The notes beneath the pieces are model-generated. The model saw only the letters and a program-made list of their open reading frames with translations. It did not search any database and was not told the origin of the DNA. A stretch of 64,000 bases of DNA from Lepidodermella squamata (Eukaryota; Gastrotricha). The stretch spans positions 1,860,001 through 1,924,000 of the forward strand of contig JBLDXI010000042.1 in assembly GCA_047495785.1 (NCBI GenBank), in the 5' to 3' direction. Made by a program: the position numbers and the translations under genes. Shown in pieces: positions 43,419 through 54,157 of this stretch (within the stretch, counting starts at the first letter, position 1; each line of letters begins with the position of its first letter).

Positions 43419-44352
43419 TTAAAGAGGATGTAACCTATATTTTTCGACCATGTTACCTTGAAATTCCATTCTTGTGAAAAGGGTTTTCACCTTTCCCAAT
43501 ATATTCATCGGATTCTCCTCGATAAACTGACGAAGATAATGCAGAGTTCGTTCCCAAACACGTAACATTATGGTCAAGTTCCCTTCATACAGGTCCTTGA
43601 ACTTTGCCACATCGTAGTCGAACCGGAGAACATCAGTGAGCCTCATGTTGTAGTCTTCTAGCTTGATTGGCGAAGATGGAAGATTGAAGGCAATCAATAC
43701 GCATAGCCTTGACGATTTGCGCCAATCCGGGTGATCCTGTAAGAATTTTTCCTAATTCATGCAATAATTATAAATTATAAATCAAAATCTCACCGTAGTC
43801 GTTGGCAGTAACAGTAAAAAAGCCTGACCAGGGATTCTCGCTGATTGAGGCTGCAAGCTCCTTTACCTTTCGAGGAGAATCTATTTCATCGAACTGAAGG
43901 ATAGAGCCGTCAATTTCCACGCCATGCAACGCCCCGTCACAGATGCTCTCAAAGCCACGCTGATACATTAGGCCGCTGCTATTATGGTTGAGGTTTATAT
44001 TGACATTAATATCAAACAGCCAATGAGCAGAATCGAAGCGGCGAGAAGTCGCCAAATCACCATCTCGCATCCTGACAAGATTATGAGCTTTCAAACTCGC
44101 AACACCCGGTATATGTTTTGTTGCTGCGTAAAGATGGTAAGGAAGTGCTCCGAGGACGGCTCCTGAACGCGTCGCATAAAAAACAGATGGGATAAGGTTC
44201 GCCTCGGGTGAAAGTAAAGAAGTCGGCGGCGATTTGCCACAGTTCATGAGGCGTTCAAGCATAAAGGGTATCTGGTTACTCTGGTATTGAGCTATGCTTC
44301 GACGCAGCAGCTTCAAATGAGATGATATGATAAATTTGCTCGGTATATCCAT
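43419..44352 (-). CDS. N-terminal part of the Helitron-like Rep (two exon-like frames)
   Basis: 44352-43794 contains 'SVFYATRSGAVLGALPYHLY' and 'ENPWSGFFTVTANDY', typical of Helitron Rep N-terminal regions. 43736-43419 contains 'RLTDVLRFDYDVAKFKDLYE'. A donor (TACG|GTGAG, 43793) and an acceptor (TTACAG|GATCAC, 43737) could remove a 57-bp intron, but the phase then needs checking: the natural frames on both sides do not line up by one base. So either a small indel or a different junction is present. Confidence 0.6.
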
Positions 44353-44381
44353 ATTGGGATTATGAATTGGGGCGGTGTCTG

Positions 44382-46373
44382 TTATGGAGAGATTATGATG
44401 CCGCGATCCTCATCAAAAATAACATCGCCAGTATAAGACATGCCGGTAAAATCGAGTTCCTCAGTCTGAGACGACTCGTTGTCACTAGCCTCTCCTTCGC
44501 TTGTTTCCTCTGGCTCAACATGAGTTGGAATCTGAGGAGCTCTCCTGATAGGCATACGTTCCGGAATCGGTACTGCTGTTGTTTTCCCGACATCGAGCGC
44601 CTTGTAGCAGCCGGCGCATATGCCAACGTCACAGTCAAACTTCCCACATATCAAGCCAGCGCTACATCTTAGAAATGACCGCTTTCCACATTGCATAGGA
44701 GGATTGCTTCGGGTCTTATAGACGCAGCATCGAACTGCATGATCGAGGGGAACAACCATGAGACCCCTATTAGGATCACCGTGTGCCTCGCAATGAGCGT
44801 GCTTTCGCGCTCCCAATGAGGACTGAACAACTTGGTTCATAAACTCTTCATCTCTTGGCCGTGAATAGATAGCATACATAACATTTCCAAGCACAACCTC
44901 CGATGGTCGCAGTTTCAAATAATAGGCACATCTTCCATTCTTCAGCTTCCACCAGCCACTGAAGTCATTACTCCACCGCATGACCGTCTCCACATGATTT
45001 TCCACTTTTAACGCAACGTAAACAAGATGACAACCAGCGACAGTCATGGGTAAGTCGGAGAACTGAATTTCGGAGGACGCTTCTGTTGTGTGACATATTA
45101 TGACGTCTGCACTTGAATCATGACTATCTAAACTACAGCCGTCGTTCGTAATAGCTCTCTTAGTATTCTCAGCTCCGCTTCTCGACGAGCGTCGCTCTGA
45201 GCAGTGAATGAGGTCTGCTCGGATCTCGAGAAGTTCACTTCCTGTGGAAAAAAGTTCTGTGTCTTTAATCATGGGTGCCAATTTATTTAAAATTGATGCT
45301 AATTTGTTCACAGGTGAAGTCTTTTCGCTGATGTCGAAGAGAGTTTGAATCAACTTGCGGTTAGCTTTAATAGGTAATTTCTGCTCGCTGGACCTCGTAA
45401 TGGATTCTAGGATTCGACGTAATTCGACAATGGAATTGGACTCAGTAGCAAGACTAGAAACAGTCATCCTGAACAACGAACGGCAATTCAATAATACGCT
45501 ACACAGTTGCGCGCTGATGTCTTCAGGTCGTTGAATAGATACAAGATACGGAGTCATTCCGAATTGGTCATTTCGATGAAATGGCGTAAGCATGAGACCC
45601 TGCAGCGATGTGAACTCCCTAGGCTCATCGGTGGCGGTGCTACCATCTGCTGAACCTACGCGCTCCTTGTTCTTGAGGGCCCAGCAAAAGTAAGTGTCCT
45701 CATTTTCAATGAAGTTTCCTCCTTGTTCACAAGATTTGATCATCTGCTCGATTTGTCCACGTTCCACCTGAAATTTCGACATTATGTGTGCTGTGTTATC
45801 AACCCCGATTTTCGCTGCGCAGGAAATCGCCACGTCAGGACGCTCATTAACTGCTAATAATTGAGAGGATAATCTATCGGCATTTTCATCCAGGTGAACA
45901 TTGGTTGTACCGGAGAGGGAGCAAGTACTGGAACCAAAATATCCTACGAATGCCTGGGATACAGGCCCTGAGCTCGTGAAATTCCCCACACGACCACCGC
46001 GAATAAAGTACGGCTGAATGTGTAGAGGCGCAGCAAAATCCGGCATTTTACTGTCAGCTGGTTTGAAACAGGGGTTTACAGCGGGATGAAGTAAACGCTG
46101 CATCATAGCTTTGGGTGAGTGATCCTCGCAAACCATGACGCAAAGGCCCAAGTTGGGATCGATCACCATTGAAGGGGAAACAGCCCATTTCCATTGAAAA
46201 TTGGGTTGGCAAGGCCAATCAGGTCTGGCGGAGTTGAACAGGCGAGAGTCCGAATTGAAAATTGCCTTTCCAATGATGAAGTGCAACAAATGATGGAACT
46301 GTATTCTTTTGCTGTAGCCTTGGTCGGGGAAAGTCCAACACCCTTGGCTACATTTCACTGTAGGAAAGGGCAT
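44382..46373 (-). CDS. Long Helitron-associated ORF with Cys cluster and acidic tail
   Basis: 663 residues. It starts 'MPFPTVKCSQGCWTFPDQGY', includes 'PAVNPCFKPADSKMPDFAAP', 'RGGRVGNFTSSGPVSQAFVG', a Cys-rich stretch 'LRCSAGLICGKFDCDVGICA' and an acidic end 'ETSEGEASDNESSQTEELD'. The order between the Cys-rich ORF and Rep matches the long N-terminal region of Helentron Rep-helicase proteins. It ends at 44382, 30 bp before the next frame. Probably one protein with the neighbouring ORFs, split by introns or lesions. Confidence 0.6.
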   Translation of the reverse strand: MPFPTVKCSQGCWTFPDQGYSKRIQFHHLLHFIIGKAIFNSDSRLFNSARPDWPCQPNFQWKWAVSPSMVIDPNLGLCVMVCEDHSPKAMMQRLLHPAVNPCFKPADSKMPDFAAPLHIQPYFIRGGRVGNFTSSGPVSQAFVGYFGSSTCSLSGTTNVHLDENADRLSSQLLAVNERPDVAISCAAKIGVDNTAHIMSKFQVERGQIEQMIKSCEQGGNFIENEDTYFCWALKNKERVGSADGSTATDEPREFTSLQGLMLTPFHRNDQFGMTPYLVSIQRPEDISAQLCSVLLNCRSLFRMTVSSLATESNSIVELRRILESITRSSEQKLPIKANRKLIQTLFDISEKTSPVNKLASILNKLAPMIKDTELFSTGSELLEIRADLIHCSERRSSRSGAENTKRAITNDGCSLDSHDSSADVIICHTTEASSEIQFSDLPMTVAGCHLVYVALKVENHVETVMRWSNDFSGWWKLKNGRCAYYLKLRPSEVVLGNVMYAIYSRPRDEEFMNQVVQSSLGARKHAHCEAHGDPNRGLMVVPLDHAVRCCVYKTRSNPPMQCGKRSFLRCSAGLICGKFDCDVGICAGCYKALDVGKTTAVPIPERMPIRRAPQIPTHVEPEETSEGEASDNESSQTEELDFTGMSYTGDVIFDEDRGIIISP

Positions 46374-47142
46374 CTTGTTTAGTGCTTGCCTGAAACCACC
46401 TGTGCGGACATAAATAAGGGTTTATAATATTATTACGAAGCAAATCTGATGTTACCTGGTGAACGAAGGACATTTGACTCGAATGCCCTAATCTCCACCG
46501 TTCTATCTTCAAAAATGGTTCCCAACCGTCAGGAGAGCTGCTGATAACTTCATTCCACATTTGCATCATTACGGGTGAGATGCAATGTTTCAACTCCTCA
46601 CGGAATCGCTCGTATCGCTTTGTGAAAAATATCGTTACTACCAGTGAAGGCCAAGCAGATTGAAAACTGAACTTATCTCGCACTGTCAGGAAATCATAGC
46701 AGCACTTGCAGATAGTTATTTCATTGTAACTCTTGCACTGCAATGCGCCCCAGCCTCTTCTCCCCTTTATTTCGTGGTGAATTGCAAGATTGATGTCGAA
46801 GTTGGGAATAGATTTTCGAAGGCAGTTTCGACAGTGCAGATTGGAAAGTTTTGCTGAGAACGATGCAATATTCAAAGATGTCGTTTTCCTCATTTTTCGG
46901 CGCTTTCGTGGGCTGCTGATCGATTCGCAAACACCAATACAACTTTCATAACTGGGCGGTGCTCCTTGTTCAGCCCGAATGAGATTTTCGCTGCCAGGTG
47001 GTTGTTCTTCTGTAGTAAAATCGGAAACGACGTTCGCAGACAAATTCTGCCCCGGAACTGCTTGAACTTCATTGTTGCAGTCCAAGATTGATGTGCTCTT
47101 GGACATGGCAGGGTTTTGGACGAATGGGATTTCGGTTTCAAC
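46348..47142 (-). CDS. Cys-rich N-terminal ORF of the Helitron-like element
   Basis: The frame contains 'LSNLHCRNCLRKSIPNFDIN' and 'ITICKCCYDFL', two CxxC pairs that could form a zinc finger, then 'DKFSFQSAWPSLVV' and 'MWNEVISSSPDGWEP'. The computed frame begins inside the hAT MITE at 47178, so the native coding sequence must start to the left of, or continue across, the insertion; after 47142 the frame is that of the element. It overlaps the following ORF by 26 bp in another frame, suggesting an intron or lesion. Confidence 0.55.
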   Translation of the reverse strand, partial: VETEIPFVQNPAMSKSTSILDCNNEVQAVPGQNLSANVVSDFTTEEQPPGSENLIRAEQGAPPSYESCIGVCESISSPRKRRKMRKTTSLNIASFSAKLSNLHCRNCLRKSIPNFDINLAIHHEIKGRRGWGALQCKSYNEITICKCCYDFLTVRDKFSFQSAWPSLVVTIFFTKRYERFREELKHCISPVMMQMWNEVISSSPDGWEPFLKIERWRLGHSSQMSFVHQVTSDLLRNNIINPYLCPHRWFQASTKQDALSYSEM

Positions 47143-47555
47143 CAGGGTTGCACTTGTATAAACAGACTGTTTAAACACACGTGTTTAAACACATGTTTAA
47201 ACAGTATAAAGTCCAAGGAGTTTATACATATGTATAAAGTCACTACCAATTAATGCTATGATTTCCATAAAATCAGGCTTTCGGTGCCTTAGCTTCGAAG
47301 AATTTCTGGCTTTTCACGCAAAAACAATTTTTTTTCGCCTCATTTCGGTCAAGTTTGACCAAGTCTGATGTTTCTATACTGCGAAATGATGCTTTTTGAT
47401 AGAAATGACATGATTTATGGCTTGATTCCTTAGTATTCTTGACTAAAATCGATGTTTTCGCCCAGAGCTGTATTAAGTCCTGTTTAAACATGTTTAAACG
47501 TTTAAACGTTTAAACATGTAGAAAGTAGAGGCGATCTGTATTTAGTGCAACCCTG
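47143..47555. mobile_element. hAT-type MITE inserted in the Helitron-like element
   Basis: The element begins CAGGGTTGCACT at 47143 and ends AGTGCAACCCTG at 47555, a perfect 12-bp inverted repeat with the CAGGG start of many hAT families. It is flanked by an exact 8-bp duplication GTTTCAAC at 47135-47142 and 47556-47563. The interior is built from GTTTAAAC palindromes (47160-47205 and 47485-47515) and has no coding capacity in 413 bp. Confidence 0.92.
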
Positions 47556-47558
47556 GTT

Positions 47559-48581
47559 TCAACGGAAGATTGGCAGTCGTTTGACGACAAGTTGCTCTGA
47601 TTGGCACTCTCGACTCTTTGAAGATCCAAAGTTGATGGTGGCATCAAACGAGTTGTCACGAGTAACCAAGACGTAATAGTGCTCCTCCGAGTGATTATGA
47701 ACCAGGCGAATGACACGTTCGCCTCTTCCGAACACGTGTATTTCTCCTCGATTACCAGTAGAGAAAAGCACGATTCTAACGTCGCAAGCATTTCCCATTG
47801 CCCAAATTGATAGCTCATTACCCCATTCACCTCCTTCTTTAGCCGGAATGCCAACGCGGCTCCTGAACTCTTTAGCCGTCAAAGAAGGAATTGGCTGGTT
47901 TCTAACAAATGCCTGCTCAACTTCGACAGCAGTTGGCTCCATGAAAATGTATTTTGTTCCAAATTTAGGCCGTCTCAGTTCTTGTTGAATCTTCCTTCTC
48001 ATTTCAAGGGAATTTCTGATTGACATATCACCAATGCTTTGCAGTCCTTTTACGCCAGCCAAAAATTGACATTCGCCGCCTCCGGCTACGCTGACGAGTA
48101 TGAAGTTGTTCAACTTGGCCAATTCCTTCGACCACTCCATATTCGACTCGATTTCAGAGGGTGGCATAGTGTAAACCTTGAACCTATCAGTGTCCTCCTC
48201 CATAGGGACCCCAATATCACCTAAAAATAGAAAATAGCATTTCGAACGTAATAATGCGAAGGGAAGCTGACTTGAATCGTTATCTTCCACTTCCGAGCTG
48301 GTTGAAAAATCGGCATCTTGAATTTCTATCATATCTCTCGAATCAAAAGTTGTTGCTCTGCTAGACTTATAGTGAGTTGGCTGCGAGGAAGCACAAGGGC
48401 AGTAATGCTGATTATGCTCATCGCAATGGCTTTGCCTTGTAACTCCTTTTTTACCGCAATCTTTCTTGCTGCAGTGCATAGTGCGTTTTTTCGGGGTTTT
48501 CCCACAACTGTTCTGCGGCTTCATGAATAGCTGATTTTGGTGATGAAGTTCAGTGAAAGAGTAATAGTTAATCAACCGCAA
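47559..48581 (-). CDS. OTU-like cysteine protease of the Helitron-like element
   Basis: 340-residue frame. The N-terminal part has a Cys/His cluster 'HCSKKDCGKKGVTRQSHC'. The OTU-like core reads 'ILVSVAGGGECQFLAGVKGL', where the Cys aligns with the catalytic Cys of D-G-x-C-x-[FW]; the canonical Asp is Gly here. 'KEGGEWGNELSIWAMGNACD' matches the WG-x-x-[EL] block, and 'HNHSEEHYYVLV' carries the His. Role in rolling-circle transposons is unknown; a deubiquitinase or polyprotein protease are options. The frame ends 3 bp from the MITE duplication, so the end may be affected. Confidence 0.7.
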   Translation of the reverse strand: MRLINYYSFTELHHQNQLFMKPQNSCGKTPKKRTMHCSKKDCGKKGVTRQSHCDEHNQHYCPCASSQPTHYKSSRATTFDSRDMIEIQDADFSTSSEVEDNDSSQLPFALLRSKCYFLFLGDIGVPMEEDTDRFKVYTMPPSEIESNMEWSKELAKLNNFILVSVAGGGECQFLAGVKGLQSIGDMSIRNSLEMRRKIQQELRRPKFGTKYIFMEPTAVEVEQAFVRNQPIPSLTAKEFRSRVGIPAKEGGEWGNELSIWAMGNACDVRIVLFSTGNRGEIHVFGRGERVIRLVHNHSEEHYYVLVTRDNSFDATINFGSSKSRECQSEQLVVKRLPIFR

Positions 48582-48806
48582 ATTTCATACTAACGACATA
48601 AATAAAAAATTCCTATTTTAATTTGTTAACGCGAACACTTAACACACTTTTATTCACAAATTGTGCTGAAAAAATGTAATACACCACTGACAAGAACGAC
48701 GAACAATTTCTCCGACAAAATGGAATCAAAAGATAATGAGTAAAATATAGCTGCTTTTTTGCTCAAAAATATTCACATCTATGAATGGTCATTTTTCAGC
48801 TTACGT

Positions 48807-49190
48807 TCAGCCTTCGTTACTGTCATCTTCCGAAATGACAAACTCACTATTTTTCGGGAACTCGCTTTCGTATTTTCTATTGATTGAAGCATAGGAATAA
48901 GAGCGAAGCTGCAAAAACCTGTTAGGTAATTTAAGACATTTATTCATAAATATGAACCACAAAAACCCAGCGTGCCTTTTCATCCGCCTGATTCTTGAAC
49001 TTCTAAATCCTGCAGCAATCAAAACATGCGAATCTCCCAAAACCGAGCGGAGCAAGCTGAGAACACGAGCAACTGCTGTTTGAACATTTTCGTGTGGACT
49101 TGTTTCAATAAGAAACATGATATTATTTTGCCAAACACCGCAAGAACGGACGTGATTAAGGGAAGCACGGACGTCCCGTAGAAAGCTCAC
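48807..49190 (-). CDS. Hypothetical ORF upstream of the Helitron-like ORFs
   Basis: 127 residues with 'MSFLRDVRASLNHVRSCGVW' at the start, a basic middle 'GFRSSRIRRMKRHAGFLWFI' and an acidic end. It sits before the OTU ORF in the same strand. It could be the first exon of an element protein or chance; no family recognised. Confidence 0.3.
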   Translation of the reverse strand: MSFLRDVRASLNHVRSCGVWQNNIMFLIETSPHENVQTAVARVLSLLRSVLGDSHVLIAAGFRSSRIRRMKRHAGFLWFIFMNKCLKLPNRFLQLRSYSYASINRKYESEFPKNSEFVISEDDSNEG

Positions 49191-49770
49191 GGGCCGCTCT
49201 AAAACTCGGTTGTCCTTGGTTACTTTGACATCGCAAAGATCAGATCTACTTAGCGTAATATTATCAGGCAGCCAGCAGCCACGGCAGTTTACCGACGTCG
49301 AAACGTATGAATGGTAGCGATTGCATTTGAGAAACGATCGCTCCCAATTCCGAGTTATTAGCCATTGATATCGCTAATAAATGCTGCATGAGAAATGCGC
49401 ACACCTAACGGGATCTAATTCGAATTGATGAAAAGTTGGGACATAGACAATCGATTTGATCCCGGTACATTCTTAAATCGATTTGTGATAAATACGATAA
49501 TTACAACAGAAAATATCGATAATTTTGAAAAATTAAAATCGCGAGACGGAAATAATCTCTCGAGGAACTAGTTAACAGAAAGGCTATCAAAGTTCACCGC
49601 ACTCTATTCTGGACAGGAAAGGGCAATGTCATGAAAGCCTTTTCAAAACCACCGGCCGTTGCCAGTTGGCGGCAAATTTCCATCATTTTCCAAGAAATCA
49701 GTATTCAATCGTCCAGTAGTTCATAGTCTGGTTGGTATAGTGCTAAACAGAATAAGCGTTTTTAACGTCG
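49191..49770. other. Spacer
   Basis: AT-rich 580 bp; nothing coding or repetitive noticed. Confidence 0.3.
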
Positions 49771-50142
49771 CTAATATATAAGTAAAATTGGAATACCTCT
49801 TTCATCCACGATGCCCAGAAGAATCATTCCGAATGACATATTTCTGACATCATCTGCTATATTGCCCGTGATGATTTGTGCTAAGCGTTGAAACATAGCA
49901 CTCGGGGCAAGGTTAGCTAAAAAGGTAGCCACAATTTTGTTTTGCTGTCCGGAACGTAGCTCAAAATCATATATTCCATCTTCGTCCTTAAGAGAATTGA
50001 TGACTTCTTGGCTTGCGCAAATGCGAAGCTCGTACACATACATTGCCACCGGTCCACTCATGAGGTACAAAAATAGCCGGTAAAATGAGAACAAATGGAA
50101 TCTAAAAACTGCTGAAAATAGACGACTTGTCCCTTGTCCCAT
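49771..50142 (-). CDS. Hypothetical protein, probable first exon
   Basis: The frame begins 'MGQGTSRLFSAVFRFHLFSF' and has 'PVAMYVYELRICASQEVINS', 'FELRSGQQNKIVATFLANLA' and 'ADDVRNMSFGMILLGIVDE'. A donor at about 49797 (GAAAG|GTATTC) suggests more exons to the left, not resolved. Composition and codon use look coding. An internal Met ('MSGPVAMYVYE') could be the true start. Family not recognised. Confidence 0.45.
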   Translation of the reverse strand: MGQGTSRLFSAVFRFHLFSFYRLFLYLMSGPVAMYVYELRICASQEVINSLKDEDGIYDFELRSGQQNKIVATFLANLAPSAMFQRLAQIITGNIADDVRNMSFGMILLGIVDERGIPILLIY

Positions 50143-50679
50143 TATCTATTGCGTTTCATTGTTGTGTTATCAAATTTCCGCTTTATAGCTGCTACTTAAG
50201 TTTAGCTGAACATATATTACAACGCGTGTGCCATTTAATTAGTATTTAGGGTAAATAAAGTGTTTATAGGAACAGGTTCCATTACGCCAGCCATTCCCAA
50301 ACCGTGTCCCATGTCAAAATCGCGGATCTTTTTTAATAAAAAAAACACGGATTATCGACTATTGATGATCGATTTTAGTTCGACACTGATTTTTTTTCAG
50401 ATTGCCTATCAGATTCGCCACAATTTAAACTGTTACCTCAACAACTTATAACCTTATTTGTAAGCGTGAAAGAGTGAACAATCAAAAATTATAATAAATA
50501 TTCGTGAGATAGTTTAGGCTGCAATTATGGATGCAATTAGAAGTCGACCCTCTTTCAGAAAATACAGTTATCTCGAGGTCGAATGTTTAGTTCGGCACGC
50601 CTTTGCTGCGGAAAGTTCATTCTGAAAACAGAAAAACCGTTATTATTTTGAAAATCGAGCGGTTGATTTCGCGCACCTT

Positions 50680-51172
50680 GAGGTATCGATGGCGAGTACC
50701 CACAGAAAATGCTGGTGCAGCATCGATGAGTAGACTCATAGCCTCAAGCACAGAAATCGAAGCGGCGCCCAACACAGTAGCATTGTTCACGACGGTGCCG
50801 TCGGGACTAGCAGCTTGAGAAGAGCGGCGCGACGAAGTAGTGGAGCTAGCGAGGCTAGAGCGACGAGAGCCTGATCTAGAAATCGACGCCAGCGCCAGTC
50901 TCGCGACAACCTCGTCAAGGTTGGTTTCTAGTAAATTTGCAACCATTTTGAAATGCGGCGGTTCATTGGCACTGAGACGGAACGCCCTCGCTACCGCGGC
51001 GTCTTTGTTAGCCGTGAGCCAATCTTTGCTGTCAAAGTATTTAAACAGTAACGGAAAGTTGGCAGCTGTATAGGTGAAGCGATATTCGGCTATCGCCGCT
51101 TCTTGCAGTTCGGTTATTGAGGCCGCCTCCAGCTCGACGAGCCGAGTGTCGGTCTCGTAAGAGAGCTAGGCC
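50680..51172 (-). CDS. Hypothetical Ser-rich exon with an early TAG
   Basis: Minus-strand frame continuous from about 51168 to 50680 with 'LSYETDTRLVELEAASITEL', 'YRFTYTAANFPLLFKYFDSK', 'ETNLDEVVARLALASIS' and a Ser-rich run 'SRRSSLASSTTSSRRSSQ'. Upstream an ATG-GAG-GCC-TAG reads into the frame; the AG of that TAG could instead be a 3' splice site. A donor CTCAAG|GTGCGC at ~50680 ends the exon. It is plausible as coding by length and composition; no family recognised. Confidence 0.45.
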
Positions 51173-51453
51173 TCCATTATTTAAAAATTTCTCTAAAAAC
51201 AAACATGGAAACGATTTATTAAATGGAGGAAGACAATAGGAGATCATTTGTAGCGGTAAAAAAACTGGAGTTTGAGAACACCGTGAGATTTGAACGATGA
51301 GAACCATTTCGCATGAAACGCCGTTTTGTCGATCGAGAAGAGTTTGCTAGAAAGGGTTTCCAGCTCTCCCAACACAACTTCCATCTCACCATAAGTTAGC
51401 AAAATTCGCTTCGAGGCGAATTAATTGAAAATAACTTTCAAATTTAAATCAAA

Positions 51454-53089
51454 ATGTTATTAGGCGAGTCAGAGACTGGTGTATACATTGCATTGGCTGA
51501 ATACTTGGAGAAATGGGTTGCAACCGGTCATTTGCGCAAAGACAGAATCAACGAGATAAGATTTCAAATTGATGGTACAACGCGCAGAACATCTGTCGGC
51601 GAACCTTTAGTTCAAGCGACTATTTGCTTTGTTGCCAAGAAAAGAAAACCTGGCCTTGACGAAGAGTTCCTATTGGTTATTTACGAGGGTAAAGAATCCT
51701 ACGAGTCGGTAAGACATTACTTGACACCAATTATTGATGAACTGGTGAAATGGGCAACCGAAGGAGTTGAAGACGCCAAAGGAAACAAGTACAAAATAAA
51801 AATTATTCTTGTTTGCGATTACCCCATGCTTGTATGGATGCAAGCTTGCGGGCACCAAAGTTCTCATCATGGATGCATTTTTTGTACCGTCGACTTCAGA
51901 TTGGGCGATGGGAATGGAGAGCCTAGGCAGTTTCATTTGATAGAGCAAGAGCTATCACATTTGAATGCTCGCCAGAGAGAGGCTTTGGGTTGGCATGCAC
52001 TTCTACTCCCAATGTTCAAGCTACCGAGCTCAGCATTTGAAATCGCACCTTGTACGTTACATCTTGAAACTTGTATCACTGGATCGGCGTTAGAGGCGGT
52101 AAGAAAATGCATTTAATGCTAGCAGTAATTGATTTAATAATGCTAGATGCTGACTAAATTCAAGCGAGAGCACTTGACAAGTGCATATCGCAACATCGCG
52201 ATCATCCTTGAAAGAAGTTCGAAAAAACTGACAGTTCAACCATCAACGACAAATCCACAGAAAGTCAGCATAACTCGAGCGAACCATTACGCAACGACTA
52301 ATTTCAGTAACTAACATAATGAGTAATATGTGATTCAACTCTAGATGAACTTTTCAGTCTCTGAAATGGCTAGCGATGACGGGGAGTTTATTTCAGTACC
52401 TGGGACCCAGCTGGCACTTGGAAGTTATTCAGGGGCTTTATGGCCGGGATGTTGCTTTCTACAAGCGATGGCTTCTTGATAACCATCGCATACGGGTAAG
52501 AAACAATTGGACACTTGAGGAGATGCAGCTAAAAGCCATAGAGAAAGGTTTGGAAAGGGAGGTGAGTAGACTTGAGAAGATTTCAGACAGCGTCATCCTC
52601 CTAATTTCAAAAAACTTTCTAGAAAATTCAAGAGCTGCACAACTACATCTTAAACTGTGATGAGCTGCTCGGGTCTTGCAAACGCGTTTTCGAGCGCATT
52701 GATGGAATGGATTTGCGGGGAGACCCGGAGGAGGATTTTGTTGGATTCGAGAATTCATTTCGGCAAGTTGTCGGAAATCTCACGACATATGCTCACAGTA
52801 AAGAATATTGCTTTGGAACAAAATATAGCTTATGTTATGAATTATTTCAGTTACTGCGCACCACGTTTTGCCACTGTTAAGAAGAGGCATTAATTTGCGG
52901 TTGTTGTCAGCGGAATCGATTGAAATTCGACAGAAGCATTTAAAAAGAATGCTGTCTATGACCTGTCCCGCTCTTAAAGACTCTATCCCCCGCCAGCTAA
53001 TGAAACTTTTCGTGATGAGAACGAACCAATATTGGCGAGTATATAAAGCAAAAGAACCAAATAATGTACCACTGAGCGCGAAAGATTAA
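51454..53089 (+). pseudogene. Transposon-like multi-exon gene, unknown family
   Basis: First exon 51454-52098 ('ALAEYLEKWVATGHLRKDRI', 'KIKIILVCDYPMLVWMQACG', 'HGCIFCTVDF') ends in a clean GT donor. Later frames are 52376-52660 ('MTGSLFQYLGPSWHLEVIQG') and 52657-53089. A 'DYP...L...C-x-x-C' block followed by helical segments is found in many unplaced animal transposon proteins. The later frames shift against each other, so the gene may be decayed. An alternative is a normal gene of unknown function. Confidence 0.4.
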
Positions 53090-54157
53090 ATAAAATTGAG
53101 ACTTGTGATAAGATTTCATTAACCGGAGTTTTAAAGCGACCGAAAGGCATGCGGAATTAGTGTGTTCATGATGGAATGTGAAATAAACAATGAAACGTGC
53201 TGACAAGCCGTATGTCACAACTGGCGCGAACAACTTCCAGGAACGTGAGGCAGCTGACGCAGGAAAACAATACAGCGGATTCAATCAGCGCGCTCGCGCA
53301 CAATTTTGACGCAAAATCATTGATAATATAAAATTATGAATTAATACAGAAAACACGCTATTCATGTAAAAATTAATTTTGAGACATTTTGAATTTTCGC
53401 GCTCCATATTAGGGTCCTGAGCCAACCAATCAGAATCCTCGACAAAATTGAACTTCAGCTGGTTCTACAATGAATGGAGCCTGTTTCGATTTCTGACGAA
53501 GAATACAAGCATGCACAGCGGGTTTGGGACAAATTTGACAGCAAAACTATGTTGGATTACCACCACCTTTATTTGAAGACTGACGTTTTGCTGCTTGCTG
53601 ATTGTTTTGAAACTTTCCGGGTGACTTGTCAGGGACATTACGGTCTGGATCCTGCTTGGTATTTGACAGCGCCTGGCTTATCTTGGGATGCAATGCTGAA
53701 GAAGACCGGAGTGAGCATTGAGCTCCTACAAGATGAAAAAACGCTGGAGTTCATAGAAAGAGGGCTGAGAGGCGGTATGAGTGTCATTGTCCACAGGCAT
53801 GAGGAAGCAAAGTACATGGCGAAATATGTGAAGAACAAAGAAAGCTCATACATTATCTACCTCGACGCAAACAATCTGTACGGCTGGGCGATGTCTCAGG
53901 CACTGCCAATTGGAGAATTCCAATGGTGTGACGTTAAAAACTTCAATAACGATGCGTCATCATGGAGCTGTTAGAGGATGATAAGTACGGGTACATCTTT
54001 GAAGTCGACCTTGACTACCCGGAACAGCTACACGATCTGCACAACGATTATCCATTCTGTGCTGAACAAATGACGTTTGAACCAAGCCCATTCATGAAGG
54101 ACATTTCCAACGAACTCTCGCTACCGAAACCTGGGAAAGTTGACAAACTAGTTTCTA

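Larger units (their letters stand above)
39631..48581 (-). mobile_element. Helitron/Helentron-like rolling-circle transposon, minus strand
   Basis: ORFs in the 5'-3' order on the minus strand: OTU-like protease (48581-47559), Cys-rich ORF (47142-46348), long ORF (46373-44382), Rep N-part (44352-43794 and 43736-43419), Rep plus helicase (about 43405-41121), helicase C-part with GIY-YIG (41124-39631). Rep shows the HUH motif (His-Leu-His in 'KPHLHGGISI' at 43371-43379) and the two-tyrosine motif 'YLVKY' (42816-42830). OTU-bearing Helitron variants are called Helentron/Helitron2 in the literature. The true ends were not found, so the boundaries are those of the ORFs. Confidence 0.8.
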
